Positions 1 to 7,378 of a stretch of DNA of 64,000 bases are shown here, one piece after another. The notes beneath the pieces are model-generated. The model saw only the letters and a list, made by a program, of their open reading frames with translations. It was not told the origin of the DNA and did no database searches. Origin of the DNA: Oceanospirillaceae bacterium (GTDB lineage Bacteria > Pseudomonadota > Gammaproteobacteria > Pseudomonadales > Litoribrevibacteraceae); assembly GCA_015665455.1 (NCBI GenBank), contig JADFAD010000003.1, positions 124,001 to 188,000 of the forward strand, written 5' to 3'. The translations under genes were made by a program, and so were the position numbers. How positions within the stretch are numbered: position 1 is the first letter of the stretch; every line of letters starts with the position of its first letter.

Positions 1-2
1 AA

Positions 3-518
3 AGCTCTATAATTGCCGGACCAGGAAGAGGCTTTGAAATCGCCCAAGGTCGACTTGGGCCCGGAAGAATTCATCATTGCATGAGGGCCATTGGTGCTGC
101 AGAACGCACGTTATCATTACTTATAGATCGTGCTGTCTCACGTGAAGCGTTTGGTAAACCCATTGCCAACCTTGGAGGCAATAGAGACATCATTGCGAAT
201 GCTCGAATTTCAATTGAGCAAGCCCGTTTGTTAACGTTAAAGGCTGCTTGGTTACTCGATACTAAAGGCATTATGGGTGCCATGAGTGAAGTGTCTCAAA
301 TCAAAATAGTTGTTCCAAATATGTTGCAAGCCATTGCTGATCAGGCAATACAAATTCATGGCGGTGCTGGCGTTAGCGAAGACTTTCCGTTAACAGCTCT
401 CTTTGCTTACGCGAGATGCTTACGTCTTGCTGATGGCCCAGATGAAGTCCATCGAGGTTTGGTAGCGAAAATAGAACTGCAAAAATACAATAAAAAAATT
501 AAGGAGCAAGCAAAATGA
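3..518 (+). CDS. Acyl-CoA dehydrogenase, C-terminal part (ACAD10/11 or LvaC type)
   Basis: The reading frame is open to the left edge, so the gene starts before the window; an internal ATG at position 81 is not the true start. The visible 171 residues are the C-terminal helical domain of a flavin acyl-CoA dehydrogenase: a GPGRGFEIAQGRLGPGR segment, then IHHCMR, and the late motif QIHGGAGVSEDFPL that contacts FAD. The family oxidises an acyl-CoA thioester at C2-C3. The GRIHHCMR version is common in the ACAD10/11-like branch. The stop overlaps the next gene by 4 bp, and an APH-type kinase follows two genes on, the combination seen in 4-hydroxyacid catabolism. Substrate is inferred, not seen. 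Confidence 0.93.
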   Translation, partial: SSIIAGPGRGFEIAQGRLGPGRIHHCMRAIGAAERTLSLLIDRAVSREAFGKPIANLGGNRDIIANARISIEQARLLTLKAAWLLDTKGIMGAMSEVSQIKIVVPNMLQAIADQAIQIHGGAGVSEDFPLTALFAYARCLRLADGPDEVHRGLVAKIELQKYNKKIKEQAK

Positions 519-1333
519 AACGAGTCATCATAACAGGGGGGGCAAGCGGACTTGGATTGGCGCTAGCGCATGAGTTTGCTTCTCAAGGTTATCGTTTATG
601 CATTGCTGATATTCAAAAGGAATTAGGGCTTCAAATTGTCGAGGAACTGACTGCTCGCGGGACAGAGGCTTTTTTCTTCGAGTTAGACGTCAGATCTGAA
701 ACGCATTGGAATTCGCTCTACAGTGTTATTGAAGAAAAGTGGCAAGGGGTCGACGTCTTAGTGAATAACGCTGGGGTAGCTGCAGCGGGCTTGATCGAAG
801 ACCTATCCATTGATGACTGGCAATGGGTAATGGATATTAATGTCATGGGGGTAGTGCGAGGTTGTAAAACCTTTGCTCCGATGATGAAGCGAGCAGGCAG
901 TGGTCATATTATTAATGTTGCATCCATGGCTGGTTTGCTTCATGCGGCAACCATGTCTGCATATAACGTATCTAAATCGAGTGTTGTCGCGCTTTCTGAA
1001 ACGTTGCGTGTTGAATTGGACAGTTGGGACGTTGGCGTATCTGTTGTTTGCCCTGCGTTCTTCCAGACAAACTTAACTGAAACAATGAGAACGAATATTC
1101 CTGGTATCACTAATACAGTAAATAAGTGGATGGAATCATCAAACATTACCGCCGATGACGTAGCAAGAGCAACCTATCAGGGCTTTGTAGAAAAACAATT
1201 TTTTATACTCACGCATCGTAGAGAGAAAATGTTGTGGTGGCTTAAGCGACTCAGCCCAGATGCATTACATCGTTTGATGATAAAAACAACGCGTAAACAG
1301 ATCCAGAGAATGGCGGAGAAAATGGCATCATGA
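515..1333 (+). CDS. Short-chain dehydrogenase/reductase (classical SDR)
   Basis: 272-residue Rossmann-fold NAD(P)-dependent oxidoreductase. The cofactor motif TGGASGLG is at residues 8-15, NNAG near 87-90, and the catalytic YNVSK near 149-153 with an upstream Ser. It overlaps the acyl-CoA dehydrogenase by 4 bp and the kinase by 4 bp, so the three are translationally coupled in one operon. Acidic residues after the glycine motif (ADIQ) suggest NAD rather than NADP. Likely oxidises a hydroxyacyl or alcohol intermediate of the same pathway. Exact substrate cannot be read from sequence. Confidence 0.9.
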   Translation: MKRVIITGGASGLGLALAHEFASQGYRLCIADIQKELGLQIVEELTARGTEAFFFELDVRSETHWNSLYSVIEEKWQGVDVLVNNAGVAAAGLIEDLSIDDWQWVMDINVMGVVRGCKTFAPMMKRAGSGHIINVASMAGLLHAATMSAYNVSKSSVVALSETLRVELDSWDVGVSVVCPAFFQTNLTETMRTNIPGITNTVNKWMESSNITADDVARATYQGFVEKQFFILTHRREKMLWWLKRLSPDALHRLMIKTTRKQIQRMAEKMAS

Positions 1334-2424
1334 ATACACCTTTATCGGCTTCTTCGACCGTTGAACTGACTGATCAACCGACAAACACAAGGCAAGGTGA
1401 AGAGCTGGATGTTAGGAAAGTTGATCATTTCTTGAAAGAGATGTTTGCTGAGTTGAAAGGCGAACTTTCTATCAAACAGTACCCTGGAGGGGCTTCTAAT
1501 CTCACCTATCTCTTGAAATATGACAACAGAGAATTTGTTCTAAGGCGACCACCGTTTGGGACTATGGCTAAGTCTGCTCATGACATGATCCGGGAAGCCA
1601 AAGTAATTCAGAAACTTAGCAGTGCTTATCCATACGTTCCTGAAATATTTGCGGTTTGTGAAGATCACAGTGTCCTTGGGTGTGATTTTTACATAATGGA
1701 GCGTCTTGTAGGCATTATTCCTCGACAGGATTTACCCCCCGAATTAAACATGAGTTCAGAGGATGTAAGAAAGCTTTGCCTTAATGTAATAGATCGTTTG
1801 ATAGCGCTTCACAAAATTGATCCTGAAAAAGCAGATTTAACCTCGCTAGGTAAGGGCAGTGGTTATGTGGCCAGACAAATTAAGGGGTGGGCTGAACGAT
1901 ACCAAAAAGCGGCCACGGAGAATTCTTCTGGGTTCAAAACTGTTATGGAGTGGCTTGATGTAAACCAACCTGAAGATGTTGCTAATTGTGTGATTCATAA
2001 TGATTATCGATTCGACAATGTTGTGTTGAATCCTGATAACCCTTTCGATGTTATCGGTGTTTTAGACTGGGAGATGGCAACCTTAGGCGACCCGCTTATG
2101 GATTTAGGTAATACGTTGGCCTATTGGGTTGAAGCGGAAGATGACCCTCAAATGCAGTTTATGAGAAGGCAGCCTACGCATCTTAAGGGCATGTTAAAAA
2201 GAGATGAAGTTGTCGAGTATTACCTTAAGGAAACAGGGTTCAATGTAAACAGTTTCAGGTTCTATGAGGTTTACGGTCTCTTTCGTTTGGCAGTTATTAT
2301 TCAGCAGATATATTACCGTTTTCACAACGGTCAAACTCAAGACAAACGTTTTGCTAACTTCATTCATGCGGCTAATTATTTAGAAACACGATGCATGAAG
2401 TTGATTAACAGCGATCTCAAGTAA
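1330..2424 (+). CDS. APH/choline-kinase family phosphotransferase (LvaA/ACAD10-kinase-like)
   Basis: 364 residues with a protein-kinase-like fold. Seen: a glycine-rich N-terminal loop QYPGGASNLTYLL near residues 50-62, the ion-pair Lys/Arg region FVLRRPP, catalytic loop HNDYRFDNVVLN near 223-234 (HxDxxxxN) and the metal-binding DWE near 248-250. Members linked to acyl-CoA dehydrogenases (LvaA of Pseudomonas levulinate catabolism; the kinase domain of animal ACAD10/11) phosphorylate the hydroxyl of 4-hydroxyacyl-CoA so that the dehydrogenase-like partner can remove it. The operon position supports this role over aminoglycoside resistance, but it is inference. Confidence 0.85.
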   Translation: MNTPLSASSTVELTDQPTNTRQGEELDVRKVDHFLKEMFAELKGELSIKQYPGGASNLTYLLKYDNREFVLRRPPFGTMAKSAHDMIREAKVIQKLSSAYPYVPEIFAVCEDHSVLGCDFYIMERLVGIIPRQDLPPELNMSSEDVRKLCLNVIDRLIALHKIDPEKADLTSLGKGSGYVARQIKGWAERYQKAATENSSGFKTVMEWLDVNQPEDVANCVIHNDYRFDNVVLNPDNPFDVIGVLDWEMATLGDPLMDLGNTLAYWVEAEDDPQMQFMRRQPTHLKGMLKRDEVVEYYLKETGFNVNSFRFYEVYGLFRLAVIIQQIYYRFHNGQTQDKRFANFIHAANYLETRCMKLINSDLK

Positions 2425-2440
2425 TACGCGGGCTTATTTT

Positions 2441-3136
2441 ATGGGTGAGATATATTTAATTCGTCATGGGCAAGCATCCTTTGGTGCTGAAGATTATGAC
2501 CAGTTATCTCCAAAGGGACAGACGCAATGTGAAATTTTGGGGAAGCACTTTAAAAGCTTTCTAAAGGCAGGATCTGCTTTTGCTGGGGAGCACAAACGGC
2601 ACTTGCAATCACATAGCGCATTTAACAAAGGGATTAGCGAGGCTGGCGTACTCTCTAGTCTAAGTATTTCGTCAGGGTTTAATGAATTTGACCATGAAGA
2701 AGTACTTTTTAAAGCATTTCCTTCTTTGAGCAATAAATCTGCCTTAGCGAATGTTTTAGCCGCTTCAGGTAATCCAAAGAAAACGTTTCACAAGATGTTT
2801 CAAGAGTCGGTTGCTCGCTGGATCTCAGGAGAGTTTGATAATGAATATAAAGAAACTTGGGTTAATTTTCAGGAACGATGCATTCGCGATTTGAAAGGTG
2901 TTATTGAGCAGCATAAAAAAGATGAGCCGATACTGGTATTTACATCTGGAGGTCCTATTTCAGTAATTTTACAGTTTGTTATGGGGTTATCTGATGCGGC
3001 TACGTTTGCTCTGAATGATAATTTAGCAAACAGTGGTGTAACGCGCTTACTGTTTTCAGGTGATCGGATCAGTCCATCTTACATCAACAGTTTTTCTCAT
3101 CTTGAACATCAAAAACAATATATAAGTTATCGATAA
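2441..3136 (+). CDS. Histidine phosphatase superfamily (phosphoglycerate-mutase-like) protein
   Basis: 231 residues. The signature LIRHGQASFG near residues 6-15 carries the phospho-accepting His, and TSGGPIS near 165-171 replaces the usual second-His (GH) motif seen in many branch-2 members, so the distal half of the active site is not canonical. It starts 16 bp after the kinase gene and precedes another SDR by 14 bp. In this operon it could hydrolyse a phosphorylated intermediate, but a housekeeping phosphatase role is equally possible. Confidence 0.82.
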   Translation: MGEIYLIRHGQASFGAEDYDQLSPKGQTQCEILGKHFKSFLKAGSAFAGEHKRHLQSHSAFNKGISEAGVLSSLSISSGFNEFDHEEVLFKAFPSLSNKSALANVLAASGNPKKTFHKMFQESVARWISGEFDNEYKETWVNFQERCIRDLKGVIEQHKKDEPILVFTSGGPISVILQFVMGLSDAATFALNDNLANSGVTRLLFSGDRISPSYINSFSHLEHQKQYISYR

Positions 3137-3150
3137 GAGAGGGGTTTGTA

Positions 3151-3915
3151 ATGTCAGAATTATTTGATCTAGCAGGTAAGGTTGCTTTGGTGACAGGAGC
3201 AAGTCGAGGTATTGGTGAGGCAATCGCAAAAACCTTAGCTAATTCGGGAGCTCACGTTATTGTATCCAGCAGGAAAATAGAAGGCTGCCAAACTGTTGTA
3301 GATAGAATTATCTCTGAAGGAGGGAGTGCTGAAGCAATACCGTGCCATATTGGTGATATAGAACAGATCAATTCAATCTTTAAACACATAGAAGATAGAC
3401 ACGGTAAATTGGATATCCTCATTAATAATGCCGCAACAAACCCATATTTTGGACACATCCTAGACACCGATTTATCTGCCTTTCAAAAGACAGTGGATGT
3501 GAATATACGAGGGTACTTTTTTATGTCCGTTGAGGCCGGTAAATTAATGAAGAAGCAAGGCGGAGGCTCAATTGTAAATGTAGCATCGGTTAATGGGGTC
3601 ATTCCTGGTCACATGCAGGGTATTTATTCCATTACAAAGGCTGCTGTTATTTCCATGACTAAGTCTTTTGCTAAAGAGTGTGCCCCCTTAAATATACGGG
3701 TAAATGCATTATTACCAGGTCTGACAGATACCAAGTTTGCCTCTGCAATTACAACCAATCCTGCCATTAAGAAAATGGCATTAGAACATGTGCCAATGAA
3801 AAGATCTGCTGAGCCAAATGAAATGGCTGGGGCTGTTTTGTATTTGGCTTCTCAAGCAAGTAGTTATACAACGGGGACGTGCATAAATGTGGACGGGGGT
3901 TATCTAACCGTTTAA
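3151..3915 (+). CDS. Short-chain dehydrogenase/reductase (FabG-like SDR)
   Basis: 254 residues, classical SDR length. VTGASRGIG near residues 14-22 binds the nucleotide, NNAA near 90-93, YSITK near 158-162 is the catalytic Tyr/Lys pair, and the C-terminal CINVDGGY is typical of FabG-type enzymes. A good Shine-Dalgarno (gagagggg) lies 8 bp before the ATG. Last gene of the acyl-CoA operon; with the first SDR it gives the operon two oxidoreductases, plausibly for a 3-hydroxyacyl and another hydroxyl step. Substrate not deducible. Confidence 0.9.
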   Translation: MSELFDLAGKVALVTGASRGIGEAIAKTLANSGAHVIVSSRKIEGCQTVVDRIISEGGSAEAIPCHIGDIEQINSIFKHIEDRHGKLDILINNAATNPYFGHILDTDLSAFQKTVDVNIRGYFFMSVEAGKLMKKQGGGSIVNVASVNGVIPGHMQGIYSITKAAVISMTKSFAKECAPLNIRVNALLPGLTDTKFASAITTNPAIKKMALEHVPMKRSAEPNEMAGAVLYLASQASSYTTGTCINVDGGYLTV

Positions 3916-4009
3916 TGGATGAAGCAGACGCAATGTCACTTTATAGCGTGAAGTCCCATTTCAAATCGTTATAATAAAATCCAATAGAAAATAACAATAA
4001 AGGAATATT

Positions 4010-5110
4010 ATGCTCAAACTACTTATGGCGGTTTTGTCTCTATTGGGAATTGCTTCTGTGTACTTACTTAGTTGGCCAGTACCTGTTACACCCATGGCTT
4101 GGGTTGCACCAGAAGACCAAGGTTTAACCGGAGATTTCGAAGCGAATGATAAATTGTCTTCGCTTCAATTAATTTCTATTTCAGGTGAGGAAGGCCCTGA
4201 AGATTTAGCGGTAGACAGCGAAGGGCGTGTCTACTTTTCATTACTCAGTGGTAAAATCATGCGTCTCAATGCTGACAATAAAGCGGAAGATTTTGCTGAT
4301 ACAGGCGGTCGACCTCTTGGGATCGAGTTTTCTCCTTCTGGAGACCTTATTGTTGCAGATGCCTATAAAGGCCTGCTTTCTGTGTCCCCTGATGGAAAGA
4401 CAGTCAAGCTGCTCACGAACAGCGTACTGGACAGTCCAATTCGATATGCCGATGACGTTGATATTACTGCCTCTGGTGAAATCTATTTTAGCGATGCGTC
4501 AACCAAATTTCCTGCCGATATTTACACAACCTATGGTGCAAGCCTTCTTGATATTATGGAGCACGGTGGTCATGGTCGAGTTCTAAAGTATTCACCTTTC
4601 ACACAGAAAACCACCGTTGTTGTTAGTGGGATTCAATTTGCGAACGGCATTACCGTGACCCACGAAGAAGATGCGATATTAATCAATGAAACGGGAAGTT
4701 ATCGTGTGCTTAAACACTGGTTTAAAGGTGAAAAAAGCGGCACCACTGATGTCCTCGTAGATAACTTACCCGGCTTCCCAGATAACATTAACCGTGGCGA
4801 GAATGGTACTTATTGGCTTGGTTTAGTAAGCCCGCGCAGTAAACCTTTAGATATGTTGTCTGAATTCCCTCAGCTTAGAACCGTGGTTCAGAGACTTCCT
4901 TCAAGCCTACGGCCAAAAGCTGAACGCTTTGGGCATGTTGTGTCTATTACGGGCTCAGGCTCTGTCTTAGAAAGCTTACAAGACCCTCACCATAGTTACA
5001 GTTTTACAACGGGTGCAGTTGAAAGTGGTGGCTGGCTATACGTTAGCAGCTTGCACGAGCATACTCTTGCTCGATTAAAGCGAGATCAAATTAGTGTTAG
5101 TTTGCAATAA
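4010..5110 (+). CDS. SMP-30/gluconolactonase-like (strictosidine-synthase-like) six-bladed propeller protein
   Basis: 366 residues. An N-terminal hydrophobic segment (residues 2-20, ending SVYLLSW) is a signal anchor or uncleaved signal, so the propeller probably sits in the periplasm. Blade motifs are visible: GPEDLAVDSEGRVYFS near 63-78, PLGIEFSPSGDLIVADA, YADDVDITASGEIYFSDAS, and NGITVTHEEDAILINET with LPGFPDNI, the pattern of the APMAP/paraoxonase-like branch of SMP-30. These bind calcium and hydrolyse lactones or esters. Located just after the acyl-CoA operon but 94 bp away with its own AT-rich leader, so it may be separately transcribed. A lactonase would suit hydroxyacid metabolism, as inference. 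Confidence 0.82.
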   Translation: MLKLLMAVLSLLGIASVYLLSWPVPVTPMAWVAPEDQGLTGDFEANDKLSSLQLISISGEEGPEDLAVDSEGRVYFSLLSGKIMRLNADNKAEDFADTGGRPLGIEFSPSGDLIVADAYKGLLSVSPDGKTVKLLTNSVLDSPIRYADDVDITASGEIYFSDASTKFPADIYTTYGASLLDIMEHGGHGRVLKYSPFTQKTTVVVSGIQFANGITVTHEEDAILINETGSYRVLKHWFKGEKSGTTDVLVDNLPGFPDNINRGENGTYWLGLVSPRSKPLDMLSEFPQLRTVVQRLPSSLRPKAERFGHVVSITGSGSVLESLQDPHHSYSFTTGAVESGGWLYVSSLHEHTLARLKRDQISVSLQ

Positions 5111-5468
5111 ACTGATTTCTTAACGTATTGAATAATTCACCTCTAAGTAAATTGGGGGTGAATTATATGTGATATCCCGAATGCGCTTGTTCTGAAGAAA
5201 AATAAGTGCTGATAGTTGCTTCTGTTTATTAACCTTCATACACGTGTCTACTTCCTACCTTTGTATTCTCAAAATGCTGATTCGCAATTTCAATTAACAT
5301 ATGGTTTTAAAAGTTATTCATTAAGGCGAATCAAATTCCAGCAAATATACATATACTCACAGAAATTTGATTCTCGTCAAACTTTCTATGAGGACAGGTT
5401 ATCAGAAATATTACTAATGAATTGGTATTATTAATGCTTAGAAGTTAGACAGGTATAGGCAGTAAAAG
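5111..5468. other. AT-rich intergenic stretch with one hairpin
   Basis: No convincing gene. A hairpin with a 9-bp stem (taattcacc / ggtgaatta, 5133-5165) follows the lactonase stop; it lacks a T-run, so it may be a weak terminator or mRNA-end structure. A 72-codon open frame at 5216-5434 has no ribosome site and unusual composition, and is not called. Confidence 0.5.
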
Positions 5469-5576
5469 ATGTCAATGAATGAACACTCAGAAAACAATAC
5501 AAACAGTTTAGGTGGGGCAGGCTGGTTATGGATGGTTCTTGCTACAACTGTGTTCAGTCTAGTTTGTACACTTTAG
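5469..5576 (+). CDS. Small single-span membrane protein, 35 aa
   Basis: ATG-initiated 35-codon frame: a polar Asn/Ser-rich N-terminus then GAGWLWMVLATTVFSLVCTL, a clear transmembrane helix with tryptophans at the interface. The ribosome-binding site is weak (aggcagt, about 8 bp upstream). Lies 145 bp before another tiny membrane ORF. Not recognised as a known family; a regulatory or complex-associated small membrane protein is possible. Called on hydrophobic organisation and context only. Confidence 0.4.
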   Translation: MSMNEHSENNTNSLGGAGWLWMVLATTVFSLVCTL

Positions 5577-5721
5577 CTTTCCCATTTAACCCTTGATAAG
5601 CCACTTATCAGATTGCAGCTTATTAAGCTGGTTTAATAGCAAAAATGTACTTTATTTATATATGTAACTACAAACAATTGTAGCTATTCATTAGTGTTCT
5701 CCTAGTAAAAAGGAGTAGACC

Positions 5722-5847
5722 ATGGCAGCTGTTACTCATACGTCTTATACTGGCGATTGGGTTCTAAATTTTGTCCGAGGATATTTAATCTTATCCTGGG
5801 GAGCAGTAGCCCTTTTGGTCGTGATGATAGTACTGAAAGTAATGTAA
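5722..5847 (+). CDS. Small single-span membrane protein, 41 aa
   Basis: ATG preceded by a strong Shine-Dalgarno (aaaaaggag, 5-6 bp spacing), which makes translation likely. The peptide has a polar N-terminal half with YTGDWVLNFVRGY and a hydrophobic C-terminal half LILSWGAVALLVVMIVLKVM. It ends just before a long hairpin terminator at 5866-5935, consistent with a short monocistronic or bicistronic transcript with the 35-aa ORF upstream. Family unknown. Confidence 0.5.
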   Translation: MAAVTHTSYTGDWVLNFVRGYLILSWGAVALLVVMIVLKVM

Positions 5848-5865
5848 ATCAGTGCATCATCTAAG

Positions 5866-5935
5866 AGCGAGCTTTTTCAAAACATCCATTATTTTTAGTT
5901 CGTTGGATGTGTACACTGAAAGAGTTCGCTTTTAC
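5866..5935. terminator. Long imperfect hairpin, bidirectional terminator
   Basis: Outer arms agcgagctttttca (5866-5879) and tgaaagagttcgct (5917-5930) pair over 14 positions with two G-U or mismatch positions; an inner stem aacatcca/tggatgt (5881-5888/5904-5910) extends it. A run of T follows on the plus strand and a run of A precedes the minus gene end at 5945. It lies between convergent genes. Confidence 0.65.
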
Positions 5936-5944
5936 TTATCTACT

Positions 5945-6406
5945 TTAAATAATACCCATCTCTAGACTTGCCGACATCGCCTGCCCAAGCTCAGAACATT
6001 GCTCAATAAAAGATTCTTGCCACTCACCACGGCAAACAATAGGCTCTTGAACCCATCGCCACTTTAGGCCAGTCAGAATAGTCTTAAGAGCGCGTACCGT
6101 TCCAGTACCGTCGTGCCCAGCCCTAACTACGGCAGAGACAGGAAGGCCTTGTTTTATCTCTAAGCAAGGGGAGTAGCAGCGGTCAAAAAAATCTTTCATC
6201 GCGCCACTCATATACCCTAAGTTTTCCGGTGTCAGTAGAATGATTGCATCGGCATTAATAACGTCATCAGGGTCACATTCGAGTGCTCTTTTTTGGATGA
6301 CAGAAACACTTGATTCTGAATCCAAATCGCAGCTGCATAGGGCTTCTAGCATTCGTTGAGTATTAAGAGAAGGGGCGTGGTAGACGACCAAAAGAGTTTT
6401 ACTCAT
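5945..6406 (-). CDS. Flavodoxin-fold NAD(P)H-dependent reductase-like protein
   Basis: About 153 residues from the MSKTLLVVYH start at 6406, whose ATG overlaps the stop of the upstream gene (ATGAGTAA); a longer in-frame start at 6433 would add nine unlikely residues. The N-terminal beta strand followed by HAPSLNTQ forms the FMN phosphate loop, and ADAIILLTPENLGYMSGAMKDFFDR is the typical segment of WrbA/NADPH-dependent FMN reductase-like proteins. Probably a cytosolic FMN-binding oxidoreductase. Substrate unknown. Confidence 0.75.
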   Translation of the reverse strand: MSKTLLVVYHAPSLNTQRMLEALCSCDLDSESSVSVIQKRALECDPDDVINADAIILLTPENLGYMSGAMKDFFDRCYSPCLEIKQGLPVSAVVRAGHDGTGTVRALKTILTGLKWRWVQEPIVCRGEWQESFIEQCSELGQAMSASLEMGII

Positions 6407-6722
6407 CCCACACCCAGCGCAGAGGTTCGCCAAAGTCGTCGTAAATTAAACGTCTCTGTGGCTTTTTAGTGGTATTTGTTTTCAGCTTTTTATTTGTGCC
6501 GCCTTTCTTTCTGGAATCAATAGCAGCAACGACATCGTTTACGTAGCTTCTTGGCTCTTTCTTTTCGTTAAAAATGACGGTTTCTTGTGCTTTTAGTGGT
6601 CCACCTACCACACCAGAGACGCCTGAATTGATTTCCTCAACATGGCCACCAGTGCTTTCAAAAGAAAGAACATCTTGGTTCATCATTTCTCTTAATTGAG
6701 CTTTAGTGGGTTTTCTTTTCAT
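6399..6722 (-). CDS. Small basic protein resembling SutA-type RNA-polymerase-binding regulators
   Basis: 107 residues when started at MKRKPTKAQLREMM; a GTG 36 bp further out would add a hydrophobic tail that looks spurious. The central FESTGGHVEEINSGVSGV resembles the conserved block in the SutA family and related gammaproteobacterial small proteins (F-x-x-x-G-G-x-V-x-E-I). The rest is low complexity and Lys-rich (KKGGTNKKLKTNTTKK), ending RLIYDDFGEPLRWVWDE. Coupled by overlap to the flavodoxin-like gene. Function is a family guess; no catalytic motif is visible. Confidence 0.65.
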   Translation of the reverse strand: MKRKPTKAQLREMMNQDVLSFESTGGHVEEINSGVSGVVGGPLKAQETVIFNEKKEPRSYVNDVVAAIDSRKKGGTNKKLKTNTTKKPQRRLIYDDFGEPLRWVWDE

Positions 6723-6859
6723 AGTTTCAAGCAACGTAATTAATAAGGCTACAAACACGAATATGATACAATTATTCAGAATAACACGATGAGAGAATAG
6801 ACTAAAATTCTAGGTCATTCCCACTAACTTGCATTGTCACTGTATCGGAAATATTTAAG

Positions 6860-7378
6860 ATGTCTTGGTTAGGAAGTAAAAGAGCAAAAGTCATTGTTTG
6901 TATCAATCATCCATTACCCTACGGAAGCTCTAAAGATTCTCAACCACTGTCTAAACCTCTTATGGATGAAATCATTCAAGTAGGGGGTAATAATTGGCGT
7001 AAGATATTCAATATTTACTCAAAGCTCTGCTTCAACCTTCTTTCTATGAATGATCACAACTTATCCAGAGATACTGCCTCATGGCAAGAATATCGGGATA
7101 AATGTCTGCTTCGAGAGAGTTCTATTTTTAGCCTTCAGTATCTATATGAATCGTTATTATCACCGGTCGATAATGATTCTTTATACATACTTACGGGTAA
7201 GAAATGTGTTCAGGAGTACAATTTAACGGACAAGCTGGTCTGGATAAATAAAGACTTTGCACAAGTAGAGGGGATGAATATCGTTGTATGCCCGTACTTT
7301 GATTACAGGCAATTATCTAATGAAAAGCTCGAAACACTCACTCAACTTGTGAGTGAGCGTATCGACCTTACAGATTAA
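6860..7378 (+). CDS. Uncharacterised 172-aa protein
   Basis: A complete frame with ATG and typical local codon use. No motif I can assign. It has mixed alpha/beta character, with strands KVIVCINHPLPY at the N-terminus and MNIVVCPYFDYRQL at the C-terminus, suggesting a soluble cytosolic protein. It converges on rapA, the two stop codons overlapping by 4 bp (7375-7378). Divergent to the SutA-like gene. Confidence 0.7.
   Translation: MSWLGSKRAKVIVCINHPLPYGSSKDSQPLSKPLMDEIIQVGGNNWRKIFNIYSKLCFNLLSMNDHNLSRDTASWQEYRDKCLLRESSIFSLQYLYESLLSPVDNDSLYILTGKKCVQEYNLTDKLVWINKDFAQVEGMNIVVCPYFDYRQLSNEKLETLTQLVSERIDLTD

Noticed and set aside
1330-2424. Aminoglycoside resistance gene
   Set aside because: The family fold is shared, but the operon with acyl-CoA dehydrogenase and SDRs points to hydroxyacyl-CoA chemistry.
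5216-5434. 72-codon open frame
   Set aside because: No ribosome site, AT-rich atypical composition and no recognisable domain; overlaps nothing real but looks like chance.
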